Shown piece by piece: positions 1-7,401 of a DNA stretch of 14,160 bases (position 1 is its first letter; each line of letters starts with the position of its first letter). The stretch is from contig JASLAX010000045.1 in NCBI GenBank assembly GCA_030146875.1, positions 1 through 14,160 on the forward strand, written 5' to 3'. The stretch is from Longimicrobiaceae bacterium. GTDB lineage: Bacteria; Gemmatimonadota; Gemmatimonadetes; Longimicrobiales; Longimicrobiaceae. The translations under genes and the position numbers were made by a program. The notes below the pieces were generated by a model. It searched no databases, was not told the origin of the DNA, and worked only from the letters and a program-made list of their open reading frames with translations.

Positions 1-146
1 CGCCGCTGCCGCGCCGCCCCGCGCCGCGGATCGAGGTGGTGCCGCCGCCGGCCACCGGAACGGAGCCCGGCGTGGTGGGGGTCCCCGCGCCGGAGGTGCC
101 CGCGCCAACGCCGCCCGACACGACGCGCGCCCAGAACCGCCGATGA
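1..146 (+). CDS. mreC: C-terminal tail of rod-shape protein MreC (partial)
   Basis: Open reading frame entering from the left edge (first full codon at base 3) and ending at TGA 144-146. The 47 visible residues are a proline/alanine/valine-rich tail (for example the run VVPPPATGTEPGVVG) ending in AQNRR. This is typical of the disordered C-terminus that follows the beta domain of MreC, the periplasmic scaffold of the elongasome. No conserved MreC domain lies inside the window, so the call rests on position. The stop overlaps the start of mreD in an ATGA arrangement, as in mreBCD operons, which implies translational coupling. Any other secreted protein with a Pro-rich tail upstream of mreD would look the same. 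Confidence 0.7.
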   Translation, partial: PLPRRPAPRIEVVPPPATGTEPGVVGVPAPEVPAPTPPDTTRAQNRR

Positions 147-616
147 GCACCGACTCGCGGGGGCAGTTCGTCGCCCTGATGGTGGTGCTGCTGGTCCTGC
201 ACTTCGTGCTGCGCGTGGGCCTGGGCCTGGGCGCCTTCGTCCCCGACCTGCTGCTGGTGGCCTTCCTCCTCGCGTCGCGCCGGCTGCGGCCGGGGTGGGC
301 CGCCGGGCTCGGCGTGCTGCTGGGCCTGCTGGAGGGCGCGGTGACGTTCACCGTGGGGCCCTCGTCGCTGGTGCTGGCGGTGCTGGGGTACTTCGGCTCG
401 CGGACCCGCGAGGTGGTGGCGGGCGAGAGCGCCGGCTTCCTGGCCTTCTACCTGTTCGCCGGCAAGTGGACCTACGACGCGCTGCTCTTCCTGGTGACCA
501 TCAAGGGGGCGGCGGTCGGATCGGGGATGCTCCTCCTCCTCTTCTCCCCCATCCTGGCGCTGTACGCGGCGGTGGCGGGGCTGCTGGCGATGGCCGCCTA
601 CCGGTCGGTCGCGTGA
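143..616 (+). CDS. mreD: Rod shape-determining protein MreD
   Basis: 157-residue, almost entirely hydrophobic inner-membrane protein with about five predicted transmembrane stretches (roughly residues 9-27, 31-46, 51-88, 96-121, 129-152). Length and hydrophobic profile fit MreD, which belongs to the cell-elongation complex with MreB, MreC, PBP2 and RodA. MreD sequences diverge strongly and no catalytic motif exists, so the call depends on context: the start overlaps the stop of the upstream mreC-like frame (ATGA), and rodA follows after 16 nt. There is no clear Shine-Dalgarno before the ATG, consistent with coupling to mreC translation. Acidic residues are rare, and the N-terminus (MSTDSRGQ) is the only clearly polar stretch. 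Confidence 0.85.
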   Translation: MSTDSRGQFVALMVVLLVLHFVLRVGLGLGAFVPDLLLVAFLLASRRLRPGWAAGLGVLLGLLEGAVTFTVGPSSLVLAVLGYFGSRTREVVAGESAGFLAFYLFAGKWTYDALLFLVTIKGAAVGSGMLLLLFSPILALYAAVAGLLAMAAYRSVA

Positions 617-632
617 GGGGGAGGGAGACGCG

Positions 633-1865
633 ATGAGAAGGTACCGCTCGCTCTACCTGGGCGACCCGGTCCTGTTCGCCCTGGTGGTGACGCTGTCGAT
701 CTTCGGCATCGCCATGATCTACAGCGCGGGCGTGGTCGACGCGCCGTCTGTGGCGCGCGGGGCGTGGCGGCAGCAGATCCTGTGGTTCATCCTGGCGCTG
801 CTCGCCATCCCGGTGATCCTGCGGGTCTCGGTTCCGGTCCTGGAGTGGATCGCACAGCCGGCGTACGGGCTGGCGCTGGTCCTGCTGGTGGCCACGCTGA
901 TCTTCGGCGGCGGCGCGGGTACGGCGGAGTCGTCGGCGAGCTGGCTGCAGGTGGGGCCGGTGCGCCTGCAGACGTCGGAGATCGCGAAGATCGCCGTGGT
1001 GCTGATGCTGTCGCGCGTGCTGGGGGAATGGCGGGAGCCCCCCCGCACGCTGTGGGCGCTCTGGAAGCCCATCGCCGTGGTGATGGTGCCCATGGCGCTG
1101 GTGATGCTGCAGCCCGACCTGGGCACGGCGCTGGTCTTCTCGTCGATCCTGATCTGGACGCTCTACTGGGCCGGCACGCCGCTCTCCACGCTGTTCTTCC
1201 TGATCTCGCCCATCGTGGGCCTCTTCCTCTCCATCAACCCCTGGGTGTGGGGAGGGTGGATCGTCCTGATCACCCTGCTGCTCGTCCGCCGCGACGCCTT
1301 CCTCTCGGAGAAGGTGACGATCTGGCTGGCGAACTTCGCGGCGGGATCGGTCTCGTGGGCGCTGTGGGCCTCGCTGAAGCCGTACCAGAAGAACCGCTTC
1401 ATGGTCTTCTTAGACCCGTCGGTGGACCCGCGCGGGGCGGGGTACAACCTGATCCAGTCGCGGGTGGCCATCGGCAGCGGCGGGTGGTTCGGGAAGGGCT
1501 TCCTGGAGGGGACGCAGAAGCGCCTGGCCTTCCTGCCCGAGCAGCACACGGACTTCATCTTCTCCGTGATCGGGGAGGAGTGGGGGTTCGTGGGCGTGAT
1601 GGGCGTGCTGATCTTCTTCGGGCTGATCTTCTGGCGGCTGGTGCGGATCGCCGAGCGGTCCACCGACCCCTTCGCCAGCATGGTGCCCTTCGGCCTGTTC
1701 GGGAGCTGGTTCGCGCACGTGCTGGTGAACGTGGGGATGACCGTGGGAATCATGCCCATCACCGGCATCCCGCTTCCCTTCCTGAGCTACGGCGGGTCGT
1801 TCCTGCTGGTGAACCTGCTGGCGATGGCGATCGTGCAACGCATCGCGTCCGACACCGCCCGGTAG
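633..1865 (+). CDS. rodA: RodA, SEDS-family peptidoglycan glycosyltransferase
   Basis: 410-residue polytopic inner-membrane protein that polymerises lipid II into glycan strands during lateral wall growth, together with a class B PBP. SEDS landmarks are in order: WLQVGPVRLQTSEIAKI (about 104-120, with the E116/K119 pair), QPDLGTALV (160-168, D162), LPEQHTDFIFSVIGEEWGFVG (about 301-321, D307 corresponding to the essential Asp of RodA), and LPFLSYGGS near the C-terminus. The usual Q-P-S-E is Q-T-S-E here. The protein is somewhat longer than E. coli RodA (370 aa). A purine-rich SD (GGGAGGGAG) precedes ATG 633, 16 nt after mreD. FtsW is the alternative, but the mreCD context favours RodA. Codon 260 (bases 1410-1412) is TTA, which stands out in this GC-rich frame. 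Confidence 0.96.
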   Translation: MRRYRSLYLGDPVLFALVVTLSIFGIAMIYSAGVVDAPSVARGAWRQQILWFILALLAIPVILRVSVPVLEWIAQPAYGLALVLLVATLIFGGGAGTAESSASWLQVGPVRLQTSEIAKIAVVLMLSRVLGEWREPPRTLWALWKPIAVVMVPMALVMLQPDLGTALVFSSILIWTLYWAGTPLSTLFFLISPIVGLFLSINPWVWGGWIVLITLLLVRRDAFLSEKVTIWLANFAAGSVSWALWASLKPYQKNRFMVFLDPSVDPRGAGYNLIQSRVAIGSGGWFGKGFLEGTQKRLAFLPEQHTDFIFSVIGEEWGFVGVMGVLIFFGLIFWRLVRIAERSTDPFASMVPFGLFGSWFAHVLVNVGMTVGIMPITGIPLPFLSYGGSFLLVNLLAMAIVQRIASDTAR

Positions 1866-1967
1866 CGTGGCCCCGGGCCGAGGCCCGTCCAGGTGTGAGC
1901 CCCTTTCGAGACAATACGTGCACCTCCGCTCTCCGCGGAGCCGCTTTCCCGACTCCGGACGACTTCC

Positions 1968-2852
1968 ATGGCCTGGTTCCGCAAGCCCAAGACCCGCCTG
2001 CAGGCGGCCGACCGCCGCGACCTTCCCGGCGACGTGTGGGAGAAGTGCCCTTCGTGCGGTGAGATCATCTACCGCGAGAAGATGAAGGAGAACTGGAACG
2101 TCTGCCCCAACTGCGGGCACCACCTGCGCCTGCCGGCCAACGGCTACGTGGGCCTGCTGATCGACGAGGGCTCCTTCCGCGAGCACGACCGCTCCCTGCG
2201 CTCGGGCGACCCCCTGGGCTTCGTGGACCTGAAGCCGTACCGCGAGCGCCTGGCGGCCGCCGAGCGAAAGAGCGCGCACGGTGAGGCCGTGATCACCGGG
2301 ACGGGCGAGCTGGACACCATCCCCGTGTCGCTGGGCGTGATGGACTTCGCCTTCATCGGCGGGTCGATGGGCTCGGTGGTGGGCGAGAAGCTGGCCCGCA
2401 TCGGCCTGAAGGCGCTGGAGCGGAAGTCGCCGCTCATCATCGTCTCGGCCTCGGGCGGGGCGCGGATGATGGAGGGGATCTTCTCGCTGATGCAGATGGC
2501 GAAGACGTCCGCCGTGCTGGCTCAGCTCGCGGAGGCGGGGCTTCCGTACGTCTCCGTGCTCACCGATCCGACCACCGGCGGGGTGACGGCGTCGTACGCC
2601 ATGCTGGGCGACGTGAACTTCGCGGAGCCGGGGGCGCTGATCGGCTTCGCGGGGCCGCGGGTGATCGAGCAGACGATCAAGCAGGAGCTGCCGGAGGGCT
2701 TCCAGCGCGCGGAGTTCCTGCTGGAGCACGGGATGGTGGACCGGATCGTGGACCGCCGCAGCATGAAGCACGAGATCTCGCGATTCCTGCGCCACGCCAC
2801 CGGCCGGCCGGCGCCGGAGGACTTCGCCATGGCGGCCACCCCGGAGCCGTGA
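1968..2852 (+). CDS. accD: Acetyl-CoA carboxylase carboxyltransferase subunit beta
   Basis: 294-residue cytosolic beta subunit of the acetyl-CoA carboxylase carboxyltransferase. With AccA it moves the carboxyl group from carboxybiotin-BCCP to acetyl-CoA to give malonyl-CoA, the committed step of fatty-acid synthesis. The N-terminus has the four-Cys zinc ribbon (C27, C30, C46, C49, in KCPSCG and VCPNCG). The crotonase-like core follows with FIGGSMGSVVGEK, SASGGARMMEG and the DPTTGGVTASYAMLGD stretch, then the AGPRVIEQTI region. Length matches the family (280-305 aa). ATG 1968 was chosen because MAWFRKPK is a typical AccD start, although the SD is weak. The 102-bp gap from rodA holds no gene; TACGTG at 1915-1920 resembles the -10 of the other promoters here but lacks a convincing -35. 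Confidence 0.98.
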   Translation: MAWFRKPKTRLQAADRRDLPGDVWEKCPSCGEIIYREKMKENWNVCPNCGHHLRLPANGYVGLLIDEGSFREHDRSLRSGDPLGFVDLKPYRERLAAAERKSAHGEAVITGTGELDTIPVSLGVMDFAFIGGSMGSVVGEKLARIGLKALERKSPLIIVSASGGARMMEGIFSLMQMAKTSAVLAQLAEAGLPYVSVLTDPTTGGVTASYAMLGDVNFAEPGALIGFAGPRVIEQTIKQELPEGFQRAEFLLEHGMVDRIVDRRSMKHEISRFLRHATGRPAPEDFAMAATPEP

Positions 2853-4144
2853 CGCACGGCGCACCCGGCGCCTGGCTCTTCGACCGCCCCACGGGCGGGA
2901 TCCGGTGGGGCCTGGAGCGCACGGCGGAGCTGCTCGCCGGTGCGGGGGACCCGCACCGGCGCTTTCGTTCGCTCCACGTGGCCGGCACCAACGGGAAGGG
3001 AAGCGTCTCCGCGCTCTGCGAGGCGGCCCTCCGCGCCGCCTCTCCGGCGCGTCGCACCGGCCTCTACACCTCTCCCCACCTGGTCTCGTTCGCCGAGCGG
3101 GTGCGCATCGGCGGCCGCCCGGCCGACCGCGCGCTGCTGGAGGCGTGCGAGGACCGGCTGCGGCCGGAGATCGAGCGGATGGGCGCGACGTTCTTCGAGG
3201 CGACCACGGCGCTGGCGTTCCTCTGCTTCGCGGAGGCCGGGGTGGAGCTCGCCGTGGTGGAGGTCGGTCTGGGCGGGCGCCTGGACTCGACCAACGTCGT
3301 CCTTCCCGAGGCGTGCGCCATCACCAACGTGGCGCGGGACCACGTGGAGTACCTGGGCGAGTCGCTGCAGGGGATCGCGCGGGAGAAGGCGGGGATCCTG
3401 AAGCCCGGGGTCCCGGCCGTCACGGCGGAGACGGCGCCCGGGCCGCTGGCGGAGATCCGCGCGCGCGCGGCCGACGTCGGCGCGCCGCTGGTCTCGCTGG
3501 ACGACGTCGCACGGGTGGAGGACGTCCACACCTCGCTGGACGGAACGCGCTTCCTCCTCCGTTCGGAGAGATGGGGGGAGCGGGAGGTGCGCATCCCGCT
3601 CGTGGGCGCGCACCAGGCGCGGAACGCGGCGCTGGCGGCCGAGCTCCTGGGCCTGCTTTCGGACGACCTGCGCCCGACGTGGGAGGCGGTGGAGGCGGGG
3701 TTCGCGGGCGTGCGCTGGCCGGGGCGGATGCAGGTGGAGCGCATCCGCGGGCAGACGTGGATCTTCGACGTGGCGCACAACCCCGCCGGGGTCGAGGCGC
3801 TGGCGGCCGGGCTCGACGCCCTCGACCTCCCGCGCCCCGTCGTGCTGCTGACGGCGATCCTCTCCGACAAGGCGTGGAGCGAGATGCTCCCGCCGCTCCT
3901 GGCGCGGGCGGACGGCGCGATCCTGACGGTGGCGGAGAGCGCCCCCGCGTCGCGCCGCTGGGACCCGGAGGCCGCCGCGGCGTCGCTTACCGTGCCGCCG
4001 CGCTTTCCCCTGCGGGTGATCCCGGACCTGCGCGCGGCGCTGGAGCGCGCGGAGACGCTGGCGCCGTACGGGACGGTGGTGGTGACGGGGTCGGTGCACA
4101 CCGTGGGGGATGCGCTCGGGCTGCTGGGGCTCGGGGCGGGTTGA
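2849..4144 (+). CDS. folC: Folylpolyglutamate synthase / dihydrofolate synthase
   Basis: 431-residue Mur-ligase-family enzyme that adds glutamate to dihydropteroate and/or to folates using ATP, which retains folates in the cell. Visible motifs are the P-loop GTNGKGS (46-52), TSPHL (75-79), EVGLGGRLDSTN (138-149), ITNVARDHVEYLG (158-170), EKAGILKPGVPAV (179-191, containing the Lys expected to be carbamylated), and DVAHNPAG in the C-terminal domain. Length fits the family (about 420-440). The start is GTG at 2849, overlapping the accD stop (GTGA); GGAG at 2843-2846 is a close SD, so translation is probably coupled. accD-folC adjacency occurs in many bacteria. Sequence alone does not show whether the enzyme is mono- or bifunctional. 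Confidence 0.96.
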   Translation: MTHGAPGAWLFDRPTGGIRWGLERTAELLAGAGDPHRRFRSLHVAGTNGKGSVSALCEAALRAASPARRTGLYTSPHLVSFAERVRIGGRPADRALLEACEDRLRPEIERMGATFFEATTALAFLCFAEAGVELAVVEVGLGGRLDSTNVVLPEACAITNVARDHVEYLGESLQGIAREKAGILKPGVPAVTAETAPGPLAEIRARAADVGAPLVSLDDVARVEDVHTSLDGTRFLLRSERWGEREVRIPLVGAHQARNAALAAELLGLLSDDLRPTWEAVEAGFAGVRWPGRMQVERIRGQTWIFDVAHNPAGVEALAAGLDALDLPRPVVLLTAILSDKAWSEMLPPLLARADGAILTVAESAPASRRWDPEAAAASLTVPPRFPLRVIPDLRAALERAETLAPYGTVVVTGSVHTVGDALGLLGLGAG

Positions 4145-4197
4145 GGCCCGTCGGCTGAGGTCGTGCCGCGCCGGCTGAGGTTACCCCTCACCCCCGT

Positions 4198-4222
4198 CCC
4201 CTCTCCCACAAGGGGAGAGGGG
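4198..4222. repeat. 10-bp hairpin downstream of folC (dispersed-repeat type)
   Basis: CCCCTCTCCC (4198-4207) pairs perfectly with GGGAGAGGGG (4213-4222) round a 5-nt loop, about 55 nt after the folC stop. It lacks a T-tract. The C-rich lead-in (CCCCTCACCCCCGTCCCC) followed by such a stem is a form I recognise as a common intergenic dispersed repeat in many bacterial genomes. It may help terminate folC transcription. A short direct repeat, CGGCTGAGGT, occurs just upstream at 4152-4161 and 4172-4181. Confidence 0.7.
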
Positions 4223-4274
4223 TGCCCTGCCGTTCGCGCGATCCGGCGGGGATCTTGGGTCCGCAGCCCGTGTT

Positions 4275-4295
4275 CCGGGGGTGTAAAACCCCCGG
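4275..4295. repeat. 8-bp hairpin with A-rich loop
   Basis: CCGGGGGT (4275-4282) pairs with ACCCCCGG (4288-4295) round the loop GTAAA. It lies in the otherwise empty folC-hisS gap (4145-4529), where no gene is seen. It is probably another intergenic palindromic repeat unit and has no T-tract. Confidence 0.65.
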
Positions 4296-4343
4296 CTAAG
4301 AACGGCAATCGTCCTGACGGACGAAACCGCGGCCGCACCGGAA

Positions 4344-4377
4344 GCATAGTCCGCGCAGGCGGACTTCGTGCTTTTTT
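4344..4377 (+). terminator. Rho-independent terminator between folC and hisS
   Basis: AGTCCGC (4348-4354) pairs with GCGGACT (4359-4365) round the loop GCAG. An outer GCA/TGC pairing (4344-4346 with 4369-4371) extends the stem and is followed directly by TTTTTT (4372-4377). This is the only hairpin in the window with a clear T-tract. It reads in the + direction, so it would end transcripts from accD-folC and insulate the hisS promoter. The same stem region resembles an element at 7276-7300 on the opposite strand, so it may be a repeat that serves as a terminator. Confidence 0.8.
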
Positions 4378-4493
4378 CAGCCGCGAATTCATTCGCTGGC
4401 TGGCGGTTGCGGGCTCTCCCACGCTGGCCGGCGCGGCAGGATCCCGGCCGACCCTCCACCGAGCTTTCGGTCGACCCCCTGCCAGGCCCTCGG

Positions 4494-4522
4494 TTGACGC
4501 TTCCCCGTCGGCCCGATACGTT
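4494..4522 (+). promoter_or_regulatory. Predicted sigma70-type promoter of hisS
   Basis: TTGACG (4494-4499) and TACGTT (4517-4522) are separated by exactly 17 nt. Only seven bases lie between the -10 hexamer and the hisS ATG at 4530, so the transcript would begin at or next to the start codon. The same spacing and identical -10 hexamer occur before the small-peptide genes at 11554-11582. Confidence 0.65.
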
Positions 4523-4529
4523 GCGCGCC

Positions 4530-5813
4530 ATGTCGAACCCTACCTCTCTTCCCGGCTTCCGGGACTTCTATCCGGACGACCTGGCCGTCCGCAGCCACAT
4601 CATGACGACGTGGCGCGAGGTGGCGCGGCGCTACGGCTTCCAGGAGTACGACGGGCCCCCGCTGGAGCCGCTGGAGCTGTACACGGGCAAGTCGGGCCCG
4701 GAGATCGTGCAGCAGCTCTACAACTTCGTGGACAAGGGCGGCCGCGAGGTGGCCATGCGGCCCGAGATGACGCCCACGCTGGCGCGCATGGCGGGCGCGC
4801 GCGCGAGCGGGCTGCGCAAGCCCATCAAGTGGTTCTCGATCCCGCAGCTCTTCCGCTACGAGCGGCAGCAGCGCGGGCGCCTGCGCGAGCACTTCCAGCT
4901 CAACCTGGACGTGATCGGCGAGGACGATGTGGCGGCCGACGCGGAGCTGGTGGCGGCGGCCATCGACATGCTGCGGGCGTTCGGGCTCACGGAGGCGGAC
5001 TTCGTGGCGCGTGTCTCGGACCGGCGCCTGCTGCGCGCCCTCCTCCTTCACGCGGGCGTGCCGGAGGACCAGCTCGTGCTGGTCTACAACATCGTGGACA
5101 AGCTGGAGCGCGAGGGGCCGCAGGCCATCGCGAAGCGGCTCACGGAGGAGGCGGGGGTCCCGGGCGAGGTGGCGGAGGCGGTGCTCGCCATCTTCCGGCA
5201 CACGGACTTCGAGGCGGTGCGCGGGGTGTACGGAGACACGGAGGGCGTGGCGCCCGAGATCGAGCGGATGGGCGCCTTCTTCCGGCACGTGGAGGCGATG
5301 GGGCTGGCGGCGTTCGCGCGCTTCGACCTCTCCATCGTGCGCGGGCTGGCGTACTACACGGGCATCGTCTTCGAGCTGTTCGACACGCGCGGCGAGCTGC
5401 GCGCCATCTGCGGCGGCGGGCGCTACGACGACCTGCTGGGCAACGTCAGCGGCACGAGCCTTCCCGCGCTGGGCTTCGGGATGGGCGACGTGGTGCTGCG
5501 CGAGCTGCTCTCCGACCGCGGGCTGCTGCCGGAGCCGCGGCACTCCGTGGACTACTACCTGGTGGCGGTGTCGGAGGAGGAGCGGCCGGCGCTGCTGGGG
5601 CTGGCGCACCGGCTGCGCGACGCGGGGCGCTCGGTGGAGTACGCGCTGAAGCACGCCGGCGTGGGGCGGCAGTTCAAGAACGCCTCGGCGCTCGGCGCGC
5701 GGCGCGTGGTGACCATCGGCCCCGACGAGGCGGCGGAGGGCGTGGCGAAGGTGAAGGAGATGGGCGGGGAGGAGAGGCGCCTTACGCTGGACGAGCTGGT
5801 GGCGGAGGCGTAG
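4530..5813 (+). CDS. hisS: Histidyl-tRNA synthetase
   Basis: 427-residue cytosolic class II aminoacyl-tRNA synthetase that charges tRNA-His. In order: the N-terminal GFRDFYPDD (9-17), MRPEMTPTLAR (76-86), motif 2 FRYERQQRGRLREHFQ (108-123), the histidine-specific RGLAYYTGIVFE (271-282), GGGRYDDL (295-302), and motif 3 ALGFGMGD (313-320). The C-terminal anticodon-binding domain runs from about 342 to the end and includes GRQFKNASALGARR. Length is normal. ATG 4530 is chosen because SNPTSLPGFRDFYP is the expected N-terminus and the promoter lies just upstream. The frame stays open to 4368, but that stretch crosses the terminator. There is no Shine-Dalgarno, which fits leaderless translation. Confidence 0.98.
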   Translation: MSNPTSLPGFRDFYPDDLAVRSHIMTTWREVARRYGFQEYDGPPLEPLELYTGKSGPEIVQQLYNFVDKGGREVAMRPEMTPTLARMAGARASGLRKPIKWFSIPQLFRYERQQRGRLREHFQLNLDVIGEDDVAADAELVAAAIDMLRAFGLTEADFVARVSDRRLLRALLLHAGVPEDQLVLVYNIVDKLEREGPQAIAKRLTEEAGVPGEVAEAVLAIFRHTDFEAVRGVYGDTEGVAPEIERMGAFFRHVEAMGLAAFARFDLSIVRGLAYYTGIVFELFDTRGELRAICGGGRYDDLLGNVSGTSLPALGFGMGDVVLRELLSDRGLLPEPRHSVDYYLVAVSEEERPALLGLAHRLRDAGRSVEYALKHAGVGRQFKNASALGARRVVTIGPDEAAEGVAKVKEMGGEERRLTLDELVAEA

Positions 5814-5843
5814 GCTCGTCGGCAGGGACGGCGAGCGGGAGAT

Positions 5844-5875
5844 GCGCCCCGGACCGGCCACGCCGTCCGGGGCGC
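5844..5875 (+). terminator. Hairpin after hisS, possible terminator
   Basis: GCGCCCCGGAC (5844-5854) pairs perfectly over 11 bp with GTCCGGGGCGC (5865-5875), with a 10-nt loop, 30 nt after the hisS stop. No T-tract follows, only GTTCG. It is likely a factor-dependent or intrinsic-like terminator separating hisS from lysA. No clear promoter for lysA could be found in the 83 bp that follow. Confidence 0.6.
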
Positions 5876-5948
5876 GTTCGCGCAGGGCTGCGGCGCACGG
5901 CTTGCGAGCGGTGCGCGTGGTCCGCGGGGACGCGCGACGGGCACCGAC

Positions 5949-5953
5949 AGGAG
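5949..5953 (+). promoter_or_regulatory. Shine-Dalgarno that fixes the lysA start
   Basis: AGGAG lies 5 nt before ATG 5959. It is the best-spaced site near the beginning of the open frame and supports this ATG over the upstream in-frame ATG at 5842, which sits at the foot of the hisS terminator hairpin. Confidence 0.75.
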
Positions 5954-5958
5954 CGAGG

Positions 5959-7206
5959 ATGGACGGATTTCCGCGTAGGAACGGCGTGCTGCACTGCGAG
6001 GACGTTCCCGCCACCGACCTGGTGGCGAGGTGGGGCACGCCGCTGTACGTCTACTCGAAATCCGCCATCCGGGCCCGCTACACCGAGCTGGACCACGCGC
6101 TCTCGCCCGTTCCGCACCTGATCGCGTACTCGGTGAAGGCCAACGGGAACCTGGCCGTCCTGCGCACGCTGGCGGAGATGGGCTCGGGGGCGGACATCGT
6201 CTCGGCGGGCGAGCTGCACCGCGCGCGGCTGGCGGGGATCCCCGGCGACCGCATCCTGTTCAGCGGGGTGGGGAAGACGGTGATCGAGCTGGCGGCGGGG
6301 CTGGAGGCGGGGATCTACGCCTTCAACGTGGAGTCCGAGGGGGAGCTCTGCTCGCTCAGCGACCTGGCCTGCGCCGTGGGGAAGAAGGCGCCCGTGGCGC
6401 TGCGGGTGAACCCGGACGTGCAGACGCACACGCCGCACGCGTACACGCGCACGGGCCACGCAGCCACCAAGTTCGGCATCGCGGCCGAGCGGGCGCGCCA
6501 CCTGTACCGCATCGCGGCGGCGCTGCCGGGGATCCGGCTGCGCGGCATCGACGTGCACATCGGCTCGCAGATCCTGGAGGTGGGGCCGTACCTGCGCGCG
6601 CTGGAGCACGTCCTGGACCTGGCCCACGACCTCCGCCAGGCCGAGGTCCCGCTGGAGTTCATCGATCTGGGCGGCGGCCTGGGCATCCCCTACGAGGGCG
6701 GGGAGGGCCTCTCCGCCGCGGCCTTCGCGGAGGCGATCCTGCCGGCGGTGGCGGAGACGGGCCTGCGGCTGATCGTGGAGCCGGGGCGTTTCCTCGTCGG
6801 AGAGGCGGGCATCCTCCTCACGCGCGTGCTGTACGTGAAGGAGGGCGGAGGAAAGCGCTTCGTCATCACCGACGCGGGGATGAACGACCTCCTGCGTCCC
6901 TCGCACTACTCCGGGTGGCACGCGGTGGAGCCCGTGGAGTCGCTGGACCGGCCGCGCGGGCACGTGGACGTGGTGGGTCCCATCTGCGAGACGGGCGACT
7001 TCCTGGCGCTGGACCGCGACATGGAGCTGCCGAGGCCGGGGGAGCTGCTCGCCATCCGCACCGTGGGGGCGTACGGGTTCTCCATGGCGTCGCAGTACAA
7101 CCAGCGGCCCAGGCCGGCGGAGGTGATGGTGGAGGGCTCGACCGTCACCCTCGCGCGTCGTCGCGAGACGCTGGACGACCTGGTGGCGGCGGAGATGGGG
7201 ATCTAG
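5959..7206 (+). CDS. lysA: Diaminopimelate decarboxylase
   Basis: 415-residue PLP enzyme (alanine-racemase-like barrel, fold III) that decarboxylates meso-diaminopimelate to L-lysine. Seen in order: TPLYVYS (27-33), AYSVKANGN with the PLP lysine K60, KFGI (171-174), GIDVHIGSQI with H200, DLGGGLGIPY (236-245), EPGRFLVGEAG (274-284), the active-site Cys in GPICETGDF (C343), and AYGFSMASQYN near the end (Y372, Y380). Length is typical. The frame is open further upstream, but the Arg/Ala-rich extension is not LysA-like, and ATG 5959 has a proper SD. The gene stands alone, with hairpins on both sides, and meets the PepSY operon convergently. Confidence 0.97.
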   Translation: MDGFPRRNGVLHCEDVPATDLVARWGTPLYVYSKSAIRARYTELDHALSPVPHLIAYSVKANGNLAVLRTLAEMGSGADIVSAGELHRARLAGIPGDRILFSGVGKTVIELAAGLEAGIYAFNVESEGELCSLSDLACAVGKKAPVALRVNPDVQTHTPHAYTRTGHAATKFGIAAERARHLYRIAAALPGIRLRGIDVHIGSQILEVGPYLRALEHVLDLAHDLRQAEVPLEFIDLGGGLGIPYEGGEGLSAAAFAEAILPAVAETGLRLIVEPGRFLVGEAGILLTRVLYVKEGGGKRFVITDAGMNDLLRPSHYSGWHAVEPVESLDRPRGHVDVVGPICETGDFLALDRDMELPRPGELLAIRTVGAYGFSMASQYNQRPRPAEVMVEGSTVTLARRRETLDDLVAAEMGI

Positions 7207-7241
7207 CCGTATCGCGGCGATGGAGAACGGCGGGGCCGCCC

Positions 7242-7376
7242 CGTTGCTGGCGGTTGAAACCGCGGCAACGACTACACGAAGCCCGCCTTCGCGGGCTGGC
7301 CTGCCGACGGCGGCTCCGCGGGTCCGTCCACGAGACGGGCCCCTGCGGGGCCGCGCCGGGAGCCCTCGCCCGGCGC
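7242..7376. repeat. Run of four hairpins in the convergent lysA/PepSY gap
   Basis: Four consecutive inverted repeats are present: CGTTGC/GCAACG (7242-7247 with 7265-7270, enclosing GCGGT/ACCGC), AGCCCGC/GCGGGCT (7280-7286 with 7291-7297), GGCCCC/GGGGCC (7338-7343 with 7347-7352), and GCGCCGGG/CCCGGCGC (7353-7360 with 7369-7376). No gene is supported in 7207-7462. The first two units resemble, on the opposite strand, the sequence round 4322-4400 before hisS, which suggests an intergenic dispersed repeat. The run may also act in both directions as transcriptional insulation. Confidence 0.7.
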
Positions 7377-7401
7377 TTCGCCAAACCCGGGCGAGACTAC
7401 A

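Noticed and set aside
2522..4099. 525-codon minus-strand frame opposite accD/folC, and similar long antisense frames over rodA, hisS, lysA and guaA
   Set aside because: They overlap genes with full sets of family motifs, and their products are low-complexity Arg/His/Gly-rich sequences typical of non-coding frames in GC-rich DNA.
4145..4529. Possible small gene in the folC-hisS gap
   Set aside because: The open frames there are uninterrupted only because of base composition; the gap is occupied by three hairpins and the hisS promoter.
5842..5958. N-terminal extension of lysA from an upstream ATG
   Set aside because: It would start within the hairpin following hisS, adds an Arg/Ala-rich stretch not seen in LysA, and lacks an SD; ATG 5959 has a well-placed AGGAG.
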